A stretch of DNA of 64,000 nucleotides, from assembly GCF_006475605.1 (NCBI RefSeq), contig NZ_SSBC01000010.1, forward strand, positions 682,001 through 746,000. The letters are read 5' to 3'. The first letter of the stretch is position 1. Each line of letters starts with the position of its first letter. This stretch comes from Asticcacaulis tiandongensis (GTDB taxonomy: Bacteria > Pseudomonadota > Alphaproteobacteria > Caulobacterales > Caulobacteraceae). Both the position numbers and the translations under genes were made by a program. The notes beneath the pieces are model-generated. The model saw only the letters and a list, made by a program, of their open reading frames with translations, made no database searches and had not been told where the DNA came from. Shown piece by piece: positions 8,471 through 16,359 of the stretch.

Positions 8471-9175
8471 ATGATTGATCCGCGCCCGTTTGAAAGCCTT
8501 TATAATGCCAATCATGGCTGGCTGAATGCCCGCCACCATTTTTCCTTTGCCGATTACCATGACGATAAGCGCATGGGCTGGGGGTCGATCCGCGTCTGGA
8601 ACGATGATGAAATCGCCGCCGGTGCCGGTTTCCCGCCGCACCCCCATTCCGACATGGAAATCATCACCTATGTCCGCGAAGGCGCGATCACCCATCAGGA
8701 CAGCCTTGGCAATCAGGGCCGCACCGAAGCCGGTGACGTTCAGGTCATGTCGGCTGGCACAGGCATCCGACACGCCGAATATAATGCCGAAGACGTCAAG
8801 ACGACCCTGTTCCAGATATGGGTCTATCCGGACGCCCGTGGCCACACCCCGCGTTGGGGGGCCAAGCCCTTCCCCAAGACCGATCGGGCGGGCAAGTTCG
8901 TTGCTCTGGCTTCCGGTTTTGAAGATGACATCGAAAACGGTGCGCTTCTGATCCATACCCCTGCCCGTCTTCTGGGGGCCACGCTCCTTAAAGGGCAAAC
9001 GGAAACCTATGCGCCCGAAAAAGGCCGGTATGTCTATCTGGTACTGGCTGCCGGTCGTGTCAGGCTCAATGGTATTGAACTTAAGGCCCGTGACGGGGCC
9101 GCCATTACCGACGAAGACCTGATAAGCCTCGAAGCGCTTGAGGACTCGGAAATTCTGCTTCTGGACGCGCACTAA
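8471..9175 (+). CDS. Pirin family protein (quercetinase-like cupin)
   Basis: A 234-residue bicupin protein. The N-terminal cupin carries the metal-binding pattern HPHSDME ... GIRHAEYN, with three histidines and a glutamate, as in pirins such as E. coli YhhW. Some family members oxidise quercetin; others act as redox-sensitive regulators, so the substrate is unknown here. A strong AAGGAG ribosome-binding site sits 7 bases before the ATG. The gene stands alone and is followed by an inverted repeat at 9205. Confidence 0.9.
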   Translation: MIDPRPFESLYNANHGWLNARHHFSFADYHDDKRMGWGSIRVWNDDEIAAGAGFPPHPHSDMEIITYVREGAITHQDSLGNQGRTEAGDVQVMSAGTGIRHAEYNAEDVKTTLFQIWVYPDARGHTPRWGAKPFPKTDRAGKFVALASGFEDDIENGALLIHTPARLLGATLLKGQTETYAPEKGRYVYLVLAAGRVRLNGIELKARDGAAITDEDLISLEALEDSEILLLDAH

Positions 9176-9204
9176 AACGACGCCCTCCAGCAAAGTGGAT
9201 TATT

Positions 9205-9230
9205 TCCCTCCGGTATTTATGCCGGAGGGA
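9205..9230. terminator. Inverted repeat after pirin gene
   Basis: A 9-bp perfect stem (TCCCTCCGG / CCGGAGGGA) lies 30 bases after the pirin stop codon. There is no T tract downstream, so it may be a Rho-dependent end or an RNA-stabilising stem and not a classical intrinsic terminator. Confidence 0.45.
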
Positions 9231-9313
9231 ATCTCCGCTACACATGAGCCAACAGTCTGAAAAAAGCCGTTATCCGGTTTCAGCCTGAGACTTCATTTTG
9301 TCAGGCCCTGCAC

Positions 9314-9556
9314 ATGATCCACTCCCCACACCTGCGCCGTTCATGCCTTGTAATTTCCCTACTGGGCCTGCCCTTATTGCTGCAAGGCTGTCTCGCCGCA
9401 GCCGCCACCGGCGTAGTGGTCGGCACCGCTGTCGGCGTCACAGGTGCCGTTGTTGGCACAACCGGTAAGGTCGTAGGCGCCGCCATCCCTGACGGCGATG
9501 ATGACGATGACGACAAAAAGAAAAAGAAATCCAAAAAAGACAAATCGGAGGACTAA
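9314..9556 (+). CDS. Small lipoprotein with Gly/Val core and acidic-lysine tail
   Basis: An 80-residue predicted lipoprotein of unknown function. It has a positively charged start, a hydrophobic segment and the lipobox LLLQGC, so Cys26 would be the lipidated residue. The middle is rich in Gly, Val, Ala and Thr, and the end is highly charged: a run of six Asp is followed by a Lys-rich stretch. The reading frame overlaps an antisense open frame on the minus strand that has no such organisation. The next lipoprotein gene starts 5 bases downstream, so the two are probably cotranscribed. Confidence 0.7.
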   Translation: MIHSPHLRRSCLVISLLGLPLLLQGCLAAAATGVVVGTAVGVTGAVVGTTGKVVGAAIPDGDDDDDDKKKKKSKKDKSED

Positions 9557-9561
9557 GGCCC

Positions 9562-10008
9562 ATGCGTACCTCTCTTGGCTTTGTCTGCGTAGGCCTTGCC
9601 GCGACCGCCCTTGCGGCCTGTAATCAGACCCCGAAGAAAACCCCGACGCCGCCAGCCCCGCGTATCGATACATTGGCGGGCGTCGATCTTAACGCCAACC
9701 TGAGCGTGATTGGCACGGAGCCGTTCTGGGCTCTAACCCTCACGGACGGTCAGGTGACGCTCGAAGGCCCCGATAAGGAGCCAACGACCTGGCCCCGGCA
9801 TATTTTCCTGATCAGCGAGAATTATGAGGACGGCAGCGAACGCGCCGAACTTCTGACCAATGAACTGACCCTTATTCTGTCAGACGAGCCCTGCTCGGAC
9901 GGCATGAGCGACCGCAAATACCCGCTGACCGCCGAAGCGACCATCGGCGATGAGGTGCTCAAAGGCTGCGCCATCGCCACGGCTGAACTGGAAAAATACC
10001 GCCCGTGA
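9562..10008 (+). CDS. COG3650-type lipoprotein
   Basis: A 148-residue protein with a lipoprotein signal (lipobox ALAAC, Cys19), a short Pro/Lys linker and a globular domain. That domain has GTEPFWALTL at its start and CSDGMSDRKYP ... GCA towards its end, the two signatures of the COG3650 family of predicted periplasmic or membrane proteins. Its function is not established. The two conserved cysteines could form a disulfide in the periplasm. It sits 5 bases after the preceding small lipoprotein gene, which suggests a two-gene envelope operon. Confidence 0.75.
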   Translation: MRTSLGFVCVGLAATALAACNQTPKKTPTPPAPRIDTLAGVDLNANLSVIGTEPFWALTLTDGQVTLEGPDKEPTTWPRHIFLISENYEDGSERAELLTNELTLILSDEPCSDGMSDRKYPLTAEATIGDEVLKGCAIATAELEKYRP

Positions 10009-10032
10009 TCTGGCCCTGATCTGGGCTTCAGG

Positions 10033-10683
10033 CTATTTTATACCGACTATTTTATGCGTCTGAACGCTCATGCGCCATTGCGGATTTTTCAGGCAATAGT
10101 CGATGACCGCCTGCGTGTGCGCCGCCCGCACCACCGGATCCTGATCCAGCGGGTCTTTCGGCTGCAGATAAAAGCGCTCGAAATCCATACCGACAAATTG
10201 CGCCGGATCGACATTTTCCTGCGGCCAGACCAGTTTCAGTTCCTGCCCTGACGTCTGATAAAGCCGGTTCTCGCCCTTGGGTGAAACACACAGCCAGTCC
10301 ACGCCTTCCGGTGCCCTGATCGTGCCGTTGGACTCGACTGCAATAAAATAGCCCGCCGCCTTGACCGCCGCGATCAGAGGCGCATCGAGTTGAAGAAACG
10401 GCTCCCCGCCGGTAAACACCACCGCCTTACGCGCCGGATCAAGCCCGCCCCACTGCGTATCAAGTGCGGCCACCACATCGGCAGGGCTGGCAAACTTGCC
10501 ACCATTTTCCCCGTCCGTACCGACAAAATCCGTATCACAGAAGCTACAGGCCGCCGTAGCACGATCCTGCTCCCGCCCGCTCCACAGATTACAACCGGCA
10601 AAGCGCGCAAACACCGTCACGCGTCCGGCCTCACCACCCTCACCTTGCAGGGTCAGGAAAATTTCCTTGAGACTATAGACCAT
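10033..10683 (-). CDS. queE: 7-carboxy-7-deazaguanine synthase
   Basis: A 216-residue radical-SAM enzyme that contracts the ring of 6-carboxytetrahydropterin to 7-carboxy-7-deazaguanine, a precursor of queuosine. The [4Fe-4S] cluster motif is the QueE variant C-X14-C-X2-C, starting at CNLWSGREQD and ending CSFCDTDF, instead of the standard CX3CX2C. VVFTGGEPFLQ is the SAM-binding GGEP motif. I start at the ATG at 10683 because the family begins MVYSLKEIFLTLQGEG. It overlaps the upstream queC by 11 bases, consistent with translational coupling. Confidence 0.95.
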   Translation of the reverse strand: MVYSLKEIFLTLQGEGGEAGRVTVFARFAGCNLWSGREQDRATAACSFCDTDFVGTDGENGGKFASPADVVAALDTQWGGLDPARKAVVFTGGEPFLQLDAPLIAAVKAAGYFIAVESNGTIRAPEGVDWLCVSPKGENRLYQTSGQELKLVWPQENVDPAQFVGMDFERFYLQPKDPLDQDPVVRAAHTQAVIDYCLKNPQWRMSVQTHKIVGIK

Positions 10684-11413
10684 GTTTGCCCCGCCACTGC
10701 GCAAAACCCTTTGCCCGCAACTCACAGGCCGGACAGGTGCCGCAGCCATAGCCCCAGTCATGACGCTTATCGCGCACCCCCATATAACAGGTATGCGTCT
10801 CCTCCAGCATAAGCTCCACCAGCGCCGCGCCCCCCAGTTCGTGCGTCATTTCCCAGGTCTCGGCCTTGGTCAGATACATCAGCGGCGTATCAATCACGTA
10901 GGGGCGTTCAATCCCCAGCCTCAGGACGTTCTCCATCGCCTCAAGCGTATCCTTGCGGCAATCGGGATAACCGGAAAAGTCGGTCTCGCACATCCCGCCC
11001 ACCAGATGATCTATGGCCCGCCGGTCAGCCACCGCCGCCGCATAGACAAAGAACACCAGATTGCGCCCCGGCACGAACGAATTGGGCAAGCCGCGCTCGG
11101 ACATCTTCATTTCCTGATCACGCGTCAGCGAAGATTCCGCTACGGCCCCAAAGCCCCTGAGGTCGACCACATGATCTTCCCCCAGCCTGAGACGCGCCGG
11201 TTCATGCACCTCCCGCAGGCGCTCCAGCACCTTAAGGCGCACCTGCATCTCGACATTATGCCGCTGGCCATAGTCAAAGCCCACCGTCTCCACGCGATCA
11301 AAATGCGCCAGAGCCCACGCCAGACAGGTGGTCGAATCCTGCCCGCCTGAAAACAGCACCAGCGCCGAACGGTCAGCGGGCACATGATCCGGTTGAGACA
11401 GGGTAACAGTCAT
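10673..11413 (-). CDS. queC: 7-cyano-7-deazaguanine synthase
   Basis: A 246-residue ATP-dependent enzyme that converts 7-carboxy-7-deazaguanine, the QueE product, to preQ0 in the queuosine pathway. The PP-loop is LFSGGQDSTT near residues 20-30. The C-terminal zinc site is visible as CYMG ... YGCGTCPACELR, with four cysteines. It is the first gene of a queC-queE operon. queA and tgt, which act later in the pathway, lie about 13-16 kb away. The upstream 228 bases hold a GATGCG/CGCATC inverted repeat (11465-11506), but no riboswitch that I can recognise. Confidence 0.95.
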   Translation of the reverse strand: MTVTLSQPDHVPADRSALVLFSGGQDSTTCLAWALAHFDRVETVGFDYGQRHNVEMQVRLKVLERLREVHEPARLRLGEDHVVDLRGFGAVAESSLTRDQEMKMSERGLPNSFVPGRNLVFFVYAAAVADRRAIDHLVGGMCETDFSGYPDCRKDTLEAMENVLRLGIERPYVIDTPLMYLTKAETWEMTHELGGAALVELMLEETHTCYMGVRDKRHDWGYGCGTCPACELRAKGFAQWRGKHGL

Positions 11414-11641
11414 GGGAAAAACCTTTTCCTCAAAGCATCACAAACGCATAGCACGAAAACGTGTAGATGCGGCTTTTGGCTGATTTTGCAAGGCTTTTAA
11501 CGCATCCCTCCCGGCATGTCTGACTGTTTTTTTTTTGACGCCCGCCGCCCCAAGGCGCAATATGTGCCAACAGCCCCCTTTTTACTTAAGGCAAACCTTT
11601 TTCTAAAATTATTTTTAATTCAGAGAGTTGTGTCAAAAAAA

Positions 11642-12094
11642 ATGCCTCACCTTTCCGACGATATACTCCAGCAACTGGTTGAAACCATCCCCTACATGAA
11701 AGCTATAGGCGCGAGCTATCTGGGCCACGACGCCGAAGGCGTAAGCCTGAAACTACCTTACCGTGAGGACCTGATCGGTGATCCGCATACGCGCGTCATT
11801 GCCGGTGGTGTGGTCACCGCCCTGCTCGATCACGGCTGCGGTCTGGCGGTCTGGGACGCGGTAGGTGAATTCAAACCCATAGCCACGATGGATTTGCGTA
11901 TAGACTATATGCGTCCAGCAACGCCCGAACTTGATCTGATCATCACCGCCAGTTGTTACAAGCTGACCCGCTCCGTAGGCTTTGTGCGCGCCTTTGCCCA
12001 TGACGGCGACATCCATGATCCGGTCGCCGCGGCGCAGTCAGCCTTCATTATCTCCAAGCCGAGCCTCAAATCTCACCAGAAGGCCTCCGCATGA
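11642..12094 (+). CDS. PaaI-family hotdog thioesterase 1
   Basis: A 150-residue single hotdog-fold protein. The pattern RVIAGGVVTALLDHGCGLAV is the hotdog helix with the GGVxxxLxDxxxG-like active region seen in PaaI/YdiI-type acyl-CoA thioesterases. The substrate is unknown; a phenylacetyl- or medium-chain acyl-CoA role is only a family-level guess. The ATG at 11642 gives the usual family start; a GTG at 11630 closer to the GAGAG ribosome-binding site is an alternative. It overlaps the next gene by 4 bases (ATGA), so the two hotdog proteins are translationally coupled and may form a heteromer. Confidence 0.8.
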   Translation: MPHLSDDILQQLVETIPYMKAIGASYLGHDAEGVSLKLPYREDLIGDPHTRVIAGGVVTALLDHGCGLAVWDAVGEFKPIATMDLRIDYMRPATPELDLIITASCYKLTRSVGFVRAFAHDGDIHDPVAAAQSAFIISKPSLKSHQKASA

Positions 12095-12504
12095 TCACGC
12101 TTCAGCCCACCATAACGCCCGAACACCTGTTTGCGCAGATCCCCTTCGCCCGCTTCCTTAATCTGGAGCTGGATATAGCCGGAACCGAGTTGCGTACACA
12201 CATGCCGTTCGCGCCTCACCTGATTGGCAATCCGCTTGTTCCTGCCCTGCATGGCGGCGTTATCGGGGCCTTTCTCGAAATGACCGCTATGGTGCAACTG
12301 GCCGTAGCTGAAAACCTTGAGCAAACGCCCAAGCCCGTTGGCGTCAGCGTGCAGTATCTGCGTTCCGCCAAACCCGTCAGCACCTATGCCGAAGCCCATA
12401 TTAACCGCGTCGGTCGCACCATCGCCAACATCGAGGCCCGCGCCTGGCAGGATGCCCGTGAAAATCCGGTCGCGCTCTTACAGGCGCATTTTCTGATCGG
12501 CTGA
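12091..12504 (+). CDS. PaaI-family hotdog thioesterase 2
   Basis: A 137-residue hotdog-fold protein that begins inside the stop codon of the previous hotdog gene. The core PALHGGVIGAFLEMTAMVQL has the HGG motif of PaaI-like thioesterases, which the first protein lacks in exact form (it has AGG). Tandem hotdog pairs often form one functional unit, so the two proteins probably assemble together; that is inference from the coupling. The physiological thioester substrate is not evident. Confidence 0.8.
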   Translation: MITLQPTITPEHLFAQIPFARFLNLELDIAGTELRTHMPFAPHLIGNPLVPALHGGVIGAFLEMTAMVQLAVAENLEQTPKPVGVSVQYLRSAKPVSTYAEAHINRVGRTIANIEARAWQDARENPVALLQAHFLIG

Positions 12505-12607
12505 CTTGGGCGCAATGACAAGACAACCTCAGGGCGCTTTTCTATTTGCACAATTTATAATTGTGTATACCTTGCCTCGCCCGTTATCAAAGGTTTGGAG
12601 TTGAACC

Positions 12608-13039
12608 GTGACACATCTCGTTCAGACGACTTACATAATGATAGCGCTCGTTTGTCTGCTGGCAGTGATATGGGGCGCGGACCGTGAACGCAAAGGTGCG
12701 CTGATCTTTGGTGTCGTGTCAGGCGTAAATATATTTCTGGCAAACAACAGCGGGTATGCGACTGATGGCCTGCTGATATTCACGGCTATAGCTTGCCTGA
12801 CAGGCTTCGTTGCCCTGTGCTGGAAATCTTCGCATCTCTGGCCCCTGTGGGCCGCTGCGGCGCAGGGCATGGCGATTATGGGGCACGTTCTTCGTCTGAC
12901 CAATCCCCGGATCACCGCAACCACTGCTGACATAATTCAGCTGATTTCCATCTATATCGTTCTGTTCAGTCTGCTGGCAGGCACCGTTTATGCCGCACGC
13001 CACAGAAGCCAAAAGGATAATAGTCCCAATATAGGTTGA
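12608..13039 (+). CDS. Four-helix integral membrane protein, unknown function
   Basis: A 143-residue protein with about four predicted transmembrane helices (IMIALVCLLAVIW, a second near residues 30-46, FTAIACLTGFVALCW and IQLISIYIVLFSLLAG). I do not recognise a family. It starts with GTG after a TTTGGAG ribosome-binding site at good spacing. Its stop codon lies inside the repeated TTTTCC region upstream of the S24 regulator, so it is not obviously in one operon with its neighbours. Confidence 0.65.
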   Translation: MTHLVQTTYIMIALVCLLAVIWGADRERKGALIFGVVSGVNIFLANNSGYATDGLLIFTAIACLTGFVALCWKSSHLWPLWAAAAQGMAIMGHVLRLTNPRITATTADIIQLISIYIVLFSLLAGTVYAARHRSQKDNSPNIG

Positions 13040-13070
13040 TTTTCCTATACATAGATTTATTTTCCTCTAT
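13030..13070 (+). promoter_or_regulatory. Candidate operator of the S24 regulator
   Basis: TATAGG-N8-CCTATA forms an inverted repeat, and TTTTCCTATA is repeated as TTTTCCTCTA exactly 20 bp later (two helical turns). The block lies 31 bases upstream of the S24 regulator start codon. An autoregulatory operator is inferred; AT-rich promoter elements overlap it. Confidence 0.35.
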
Positions 13071-13100
13071 TCGGATCAGATCCTCTCACAAGCAAATCAC

Positions 13101-13733
13101 GTGACCCTCACCCATAGCGACATCTGGGCTGCCATAGATGCCCTTGCCCACCGGCTAAATACCACGCCTTCGGGATTGGCGCGCATGGCAGGTCTTGACC
13201 CGACCAGCTTCAATAAATCCAAGCGCTTTTCGCCTGAGGCCACCCCGCGACCACGCTGGCCCTCGACCGAAAGTCTGGCCAAACTGCTGGAAGCTACCGC
13301 CTTAAGTTTTTCCGATTTTGCCAGCCTGACCGAAAACCGGCACAATGCTAAAGGCATCCCCCTGATCGGTCTGGCGCAGGCCGGTTCCGATGGCCTGTTT
13401 GATGATGCCGGTTATCCGCTGGGTCAGGGATGGGATGAAATCCGTTTCCCCGGTCAGAACAGCGGCCTGTATGCGCTTGAAATATCAGGCGATTCCATGC
13501 TGCCCCTGTATCGGGACGGCGACCGCATCATTGTCGATCCGCACACACAGAACCTGCGTCGCGGCGACCGCGTTGTCCTAAAAACCGCCGAAGGCGAGGT
13601 CATGGCCAAGGAACTGGTGCGTCAATCCGCCTTACAGGTCGAGCTACGCTCCCTGAACCCGCAATTTCCCAACAGGGTCATCGAACGCGCCCAGCTTATA
13701 TGGATCGCGCGCATTGTCTGGGCCAGCCAATAG
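13101..13733 (+). CDS. S24 family repressor-like regulator (HTH plus LexA-type protease domain)
   Basis: A 210-residue protein with an N-terminal helix-turn-helix DNA-binding region (about residues 7-70) and a C-terminal S24/LexA-like domain. The catalytic serine is in ISGDSMLPLYRDGD (Ser132) and the lysine in GEVMAKEL (Lys170). A possible self-cleavage site of the Ala-Gly type is present as LAQAGSDG (Ala94-Gly95). This is the architecture of LexA and CI-like repressors that are inactivated by RecA-stimulated autocleavage; the target genes are unknown. It starts with GTG at 13101. There is no adjacent phage, so it looks like a host regulator. Confidence 0.82.
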   Translation: MTLTHSDIWAAIDALAHRLNTTPSGLARMAGLDPTSFNKSKRFSPEATPRPRWPSTESLAKLLEATALSFSDFASLTENRHNAKGIPLIGLAQAGSDGLFDDAGYPLGQGWDEIRFPGQNSGLYALEISGDSMLPLYRDGDRIIVDPHTQNLRRGDRVVLKTAEGEVMAKELVRQSALQVELRSLNPQFPNRVIERAQLIWIARIVWASQ

Positions 13734-13784
13734 GCAGGCCCTCAGGCTCTGCACCCGTTAGACCCGAGGTGTGAAACGCCTTCC
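13734..13784 (+). repeat. REP-like palindromic repeat, copy B
   Basis: The hairpin region GCAGGCCCTCAGGCTCTGC is followed by CACCCGTTAGACCCGAGGT and an ACGCCTTCC end. It begins at the base after the S24 regulator stop codon and faces copy C 28 bases away in opposite orientation. Confidence 0.8.
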
Positions 13785-13812
13785 ATACTGAACTTCCCTC
13801 CCCCCTTAACCA

Positions 13813-13864
13813 TGGAAGATTCCCAAGACCTCGGGGCATAGGGGTGCAGGGTCCGCGACCCTGC
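13813..13864 (-). repeat. REP-like palindromic repeat, copy C (inverted)
   Basis: The reverse complement reads GCAGGGTCGCGGACCCTGC followed by ACCCCTATGCCCCGAGGT and TCTTCC, a diverged copy of the same element. It forms a head-to-head pair with copy B between two convergent genes, so the pair may act as a bidirectional transcript end. Confidence 0.7.
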
Positions 13865-13870
13865 CCTTGC

Positions 13871-15658
13871 CTAAAACTCATCTTCGCTGAGGGCGAACAG
13901 GTCTTCCGATCCGGCCTTCATGCGCTGCAGGTGCGAATCGATTTCCGGCAGTATGCGCTTAAGGAACACCTGCCCGACCTTAAGTTTAGTGGCATAATAG
14001 GGATCGGTATCACCGGCATCGATCTTTTGCTTCGCCGCCTGCGCCATCTGTGCCCACATATAACTCAGGGCCGTCAGACCGAAGATATGCAGATAATCAA
14101 GCGACCCCGCCGCCGCCGCGTTCGGGTTTCCCATACCGTTCTGCATCAGCCACATAGTGCCATCGAGTAACTTGGCCTTGGCCGATTTCAGGCCTTCGAC
14201 AAATTCCGGCACTAGCGATGACGCTTCATGTTCGGCAACATAAGCATCGATCTCTGCAAAGAAACTCATCGGCGCACGACCGCCCTTTGACGGCAGCTTG
14301 CGCCCCACCAGATCAAGCGCCTGAACCCCGTTCGTGCCTTCATAGATCAGGGTAATGCGGACATCACGCATATATTGCGATGCTGGAAAATGCTCCGTAA
14401 AGCCCGACCCGCCATGCACCTGCATGGAATCCTGTGTGATCTTCAGGCCCTTTTCGGTGAGAAATGCCTTCACCACGGGGGTCAGAAGCCCGACAAAATC
14501 ATTGGCCTTTTCACGCACTGCCTCATCAGGAGACGATTTGGCCAGATCGGCCTGTAACGCCACCCAAGTCAGAAACGCCCGCCCGCCGTCAATCAACGCA
14601 CGGCTTTCCAGTAACATCCGGCGCACATCAGGATGAACCAGAATAGGATCAGCGGGCTTATCCGGTGCCTCAGGCCCCGTCAGCGCACGCCCCTGCAAAC
14701 GATCCTTGGCAAATTCCACCGCCGCCACATGGGCCGCATGACCAATGGCCAGCCCCTGCAAACCAACGCCCAAACGGGCATTATTCATCATGTAGAACAT
14801 GATCTTGAGGCCTTCATGGGCGTTCCCAAGCAACCAGCCCTTTGCGTCTTCATAGATCATGACGCAGGTAGCATTACCGTGAATGCCCATCTTATGCTCA
14901 AGCCCCGCACAATGCAGGCTATTGCGCTCACCGGGGTTACCCTCGGCATCAGGAATGAATTTCGGCACGAGGAACAGGGAAATCCCCTTCACCCCTTCGG
15001 GTGCCCCCTCAAGTCGCGCCAGCACCAGATGGCAGATATTGTCGGTAAAATCATGCTCACCGGCACTGATCCAGATTTTCTGACCGGAAACCGCATAGGT
15101 GCCGTCGCCATTATCTTTGGCCTTAGACCGCAAAAGCCCCAAATCCGTACCGCAGTGCGGCTCGGTGAGGTTCATGGTTCCCGACCACTCACCGGAAATC
15201 AGCTTCGGCAGATAGAGCGCCTTCAACGCATCCGTTCCCCCCGCCGTCAGGGCGGCAATGGCCCCGTCCGTCAGCCCCGGATACATGGCAAAGGCCGAAC
15301 TGGCACCGGTCAGCATTTCCGAAAACGCCATATTCACATAGTGTGGCAGGCCCTGCCCGCCATAGTCCGCATCCCCCCCCAGCGCGGGCCAGCCCGCCTC
15401 AACCATCTGCCGGTAGGCTTCCTTGTAACCCTTGGGCGCGGTAACCGAATGGTCGGCATGAAGCGTACAGCCTTCCTTGTCACCGGAAGCATTCAGCGGC
15501 GCGACCACCTCTTCGGTGAACTTTGCCGCTTCCTCAAGAATGGCTGAAACCACATCGGATGACGCCTCCTCAAACCCTTTGAGATTATTATATTGCTCGA
15601 CCTGAAACACATCGTTGAACAGGAACTGGTAATCACGCACGGGGGCTTTGTAGGTCAT
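13871..15658 (-). CDS. Acyl-CoA dehydrogenase, long FadE-like type
   Basis: A 595-residue FAD enzyme that introduces the alpha-beta double bond in an acyl-CoA, the first step of beta-oxidation. The N-terminal and middle domains show MNLTEPHCGTDLGLLRSKA and YAVSGQKIWISAGEHD for FAD binding. The catalytic-base region is LIYEGTNGVQALDLVGRKL. The length of ~595 residues, with a C-terminal extension after that motif, places it in the large subclass that also includes enzymes with aryl or methylthio substrates; the chain-length specificity is unknown. It lies 29 bases downstream of a MerR gene on the same strand. Confidence 0.92.
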   Translation of the reverse strand: MTYKAPVRDYQFLFNDVFQVEQYNNLKGFEEASSDVVSAILEEAAKFTEEVVAPLNASGDKEGCTLHADHSVTAPKGYKEAYRQMVEAGWPALGGDADYGGQGLPHYVNMAFSEMLTGASSAFAMYPGLTDGAIAALTAGGTDALKALYLPKLISGEWSGTMNLTEPHCGTDLGLLRSKAKDNGDGTYAVSGQKIWISAGEHDFTDNICHLVLARLEGAPEGVKGISLFLVPKFIPDAEGNPGERNSLHCAGLEHKMGIHGNATCVMIYEDAKGWLLGNAHEGLKIMFYMMNNARLGVGLQGLAIGHAAHVAAVEFAKDRLQGRALTGPEAPDKPADPILVHPDVRRMLLESRALIDGGRAFLTWVALQADLAKSSPDEAVREKANDFVGLLTPVVKAFLTEKGLKITQDSMQVHGGSGFTEHFPASQYMRDVRITLIYEGTNGVQALDLVGRKLPSKGGRAPMSFFAEIDAYVAEHEASSLVPEFVEGLKSAKAKLLDGTMWLMQNGMGNPNAAAAGSLDYLHIFGLTALSYMWAQMAQAAKQKIDAGDTDPYYATKLKVGQVFLKRILPEIDSHLQRMKAGSEDLFALSEDEF

Positions 15659-15687
15659 CTTAAGGTCCTATGTTTTCAGGCGCTTCT

Positions 15688-16092
15688 TCAGGCAGGGCTT
15701 CCGGTATTCGCGGCTTCGTAAGCGGCGATTTCGCCTTCCATCCACTCACAGCCCTCGGTCATGTCGCGGATAGCCTGATCTATGTCTTCACGCTGGCGTT
15801 TCAGAGTTTCAATCTGGCTGTGATATTTGGCAACCGTGGCCCGCATCTGGGCGACACCACGGTCTTCACGGTTATAGAGATCAAGGATTTCATGGATTTC
15901 CACCAGAGAAAACCCCATGCGCTTGCCACGCAAAATGATCTTGAGGCGCGCGCGATCGCGGGCCGAATAGATACGCGTCTGCCCCTTGCGCTCAGGCGAT
16001 ATCAGGTTCTTATCCTCATAAAAACGTAAGGCACGCGCCGTAACCCCGAACTCCTTGGAAAGCTGGCGGATAGTGTAGCTTCGGGCATCCAT
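15688..16092 (-). CDS. MerR family regulator, LiuR-like
   Basis: A 134-residue transcription factor with the MerR winged-helix domain at residues ~7-75 (YTIRQLSKEFGVTARALRFY) and a C-terminal coiled-coil for dimerisation (residues ~80-115). It lacks a cysteine metal site. The sequence type and its position directly before an acyl-CoA dehydrogenase match LiuR-type regulators of branched-chain amino acid and fatty acid degradation in Proteobacteria. I use the ATG at 16092 because AGGGAG precedes it. A perfect 16-bp palindrome lies 55 bases upstream, so autoregulation and control of the downstream dehydrogenase are likely but inferred. Confidence 0.82.
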   Translation of the reverse strand: MDARSYTIRQLSKEFGVTARALRFYEDKNLISPERKGQTRIYSARDRARLKIILRGKRMGFSLVEIHEILDLYNREDRGVAQMRATVAKYHSQIETLKRQREDIDQAIRDMTEGCEWMEGEIAAYEAANTGSPA

Positions 16093-16146
16093 ATGAGACT
16101 CCCTGTGTCCTGAGGCGGCGTCCTTTTGGATAAGGACACGCAATTG

Positions 16147-16162
16147 ACGTTTACGTAAACGT
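16147..16162 (-). promoter_or_regulatory. LiuR-like operator palindrome
   Basis: ACGTTTACGTAAACGT is a perfect 16-bp palindrome upstream of the MerR gene. It resembles the TTTACGT-type operators described for LiuR regulators. Binding by the adjacent MerR protein is inferred from position and similarity. Confidence 0.6.
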
Positions 16163-16283
16163 ACAACCGCCCCCATCAGGCGTCAAGCGATGAGCACTGG
16201 CTTCAGCAAAACGTTACCAAGGGGAAGATAAGACGTGCGCCGGAAACAGGATTGGCTATGCTTACGCTCCGCCGCGTCTGCGC

Positions 16284-16343
16284 GTAAATAGTATGCTGAC
16301 GCATACTATTTACCTGCTTGTCGTCGAACCTTTCACGGTTCGA
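16284..16343. other. Two strong intergenic hairpins
   Basis: A 13-bp perfect stem with a TGAC loop (16284-16313, GTAAATAGTATGC / GCATACTATTTAC) is followed by a 7-bp stem TCGAACC / GGTTCGA (16324-16343). They occupy the ~310-base gene-free gap between the MerR gene and tRNA-Pro, which otherwise holds the LiuR-like operator and the tRNA terminator. I see no coding frame here. Confidence 0.6.
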
Positions 16344-16359
16344 ATACATGACGCCAGAT

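Noticed and set aside
8240-9193. 317-codon minus-strand frame
   Set aside because: It covers the end of aroC and all of the pirin gene in antisense; both of those have clear family motifs.
11414-11515. preQ1 riboswitch upstream of queC
   Set aside because: The leader has an inverted repeat, but I cannot identify the conserved preQ1 aptamer pattern.
14633-15547. 304-codon plus-strand frame
   Set aside because: It is the antisense shadow of the acyl-CoA dehydrogenase, with no protein-like features.
16326-16350. Additional tRNA fragment, because of a GGTTCGAAT sequence
   Set aside because: The flanks do not form acceptor or anticodon stems; the sequence is part of a short hairpin.
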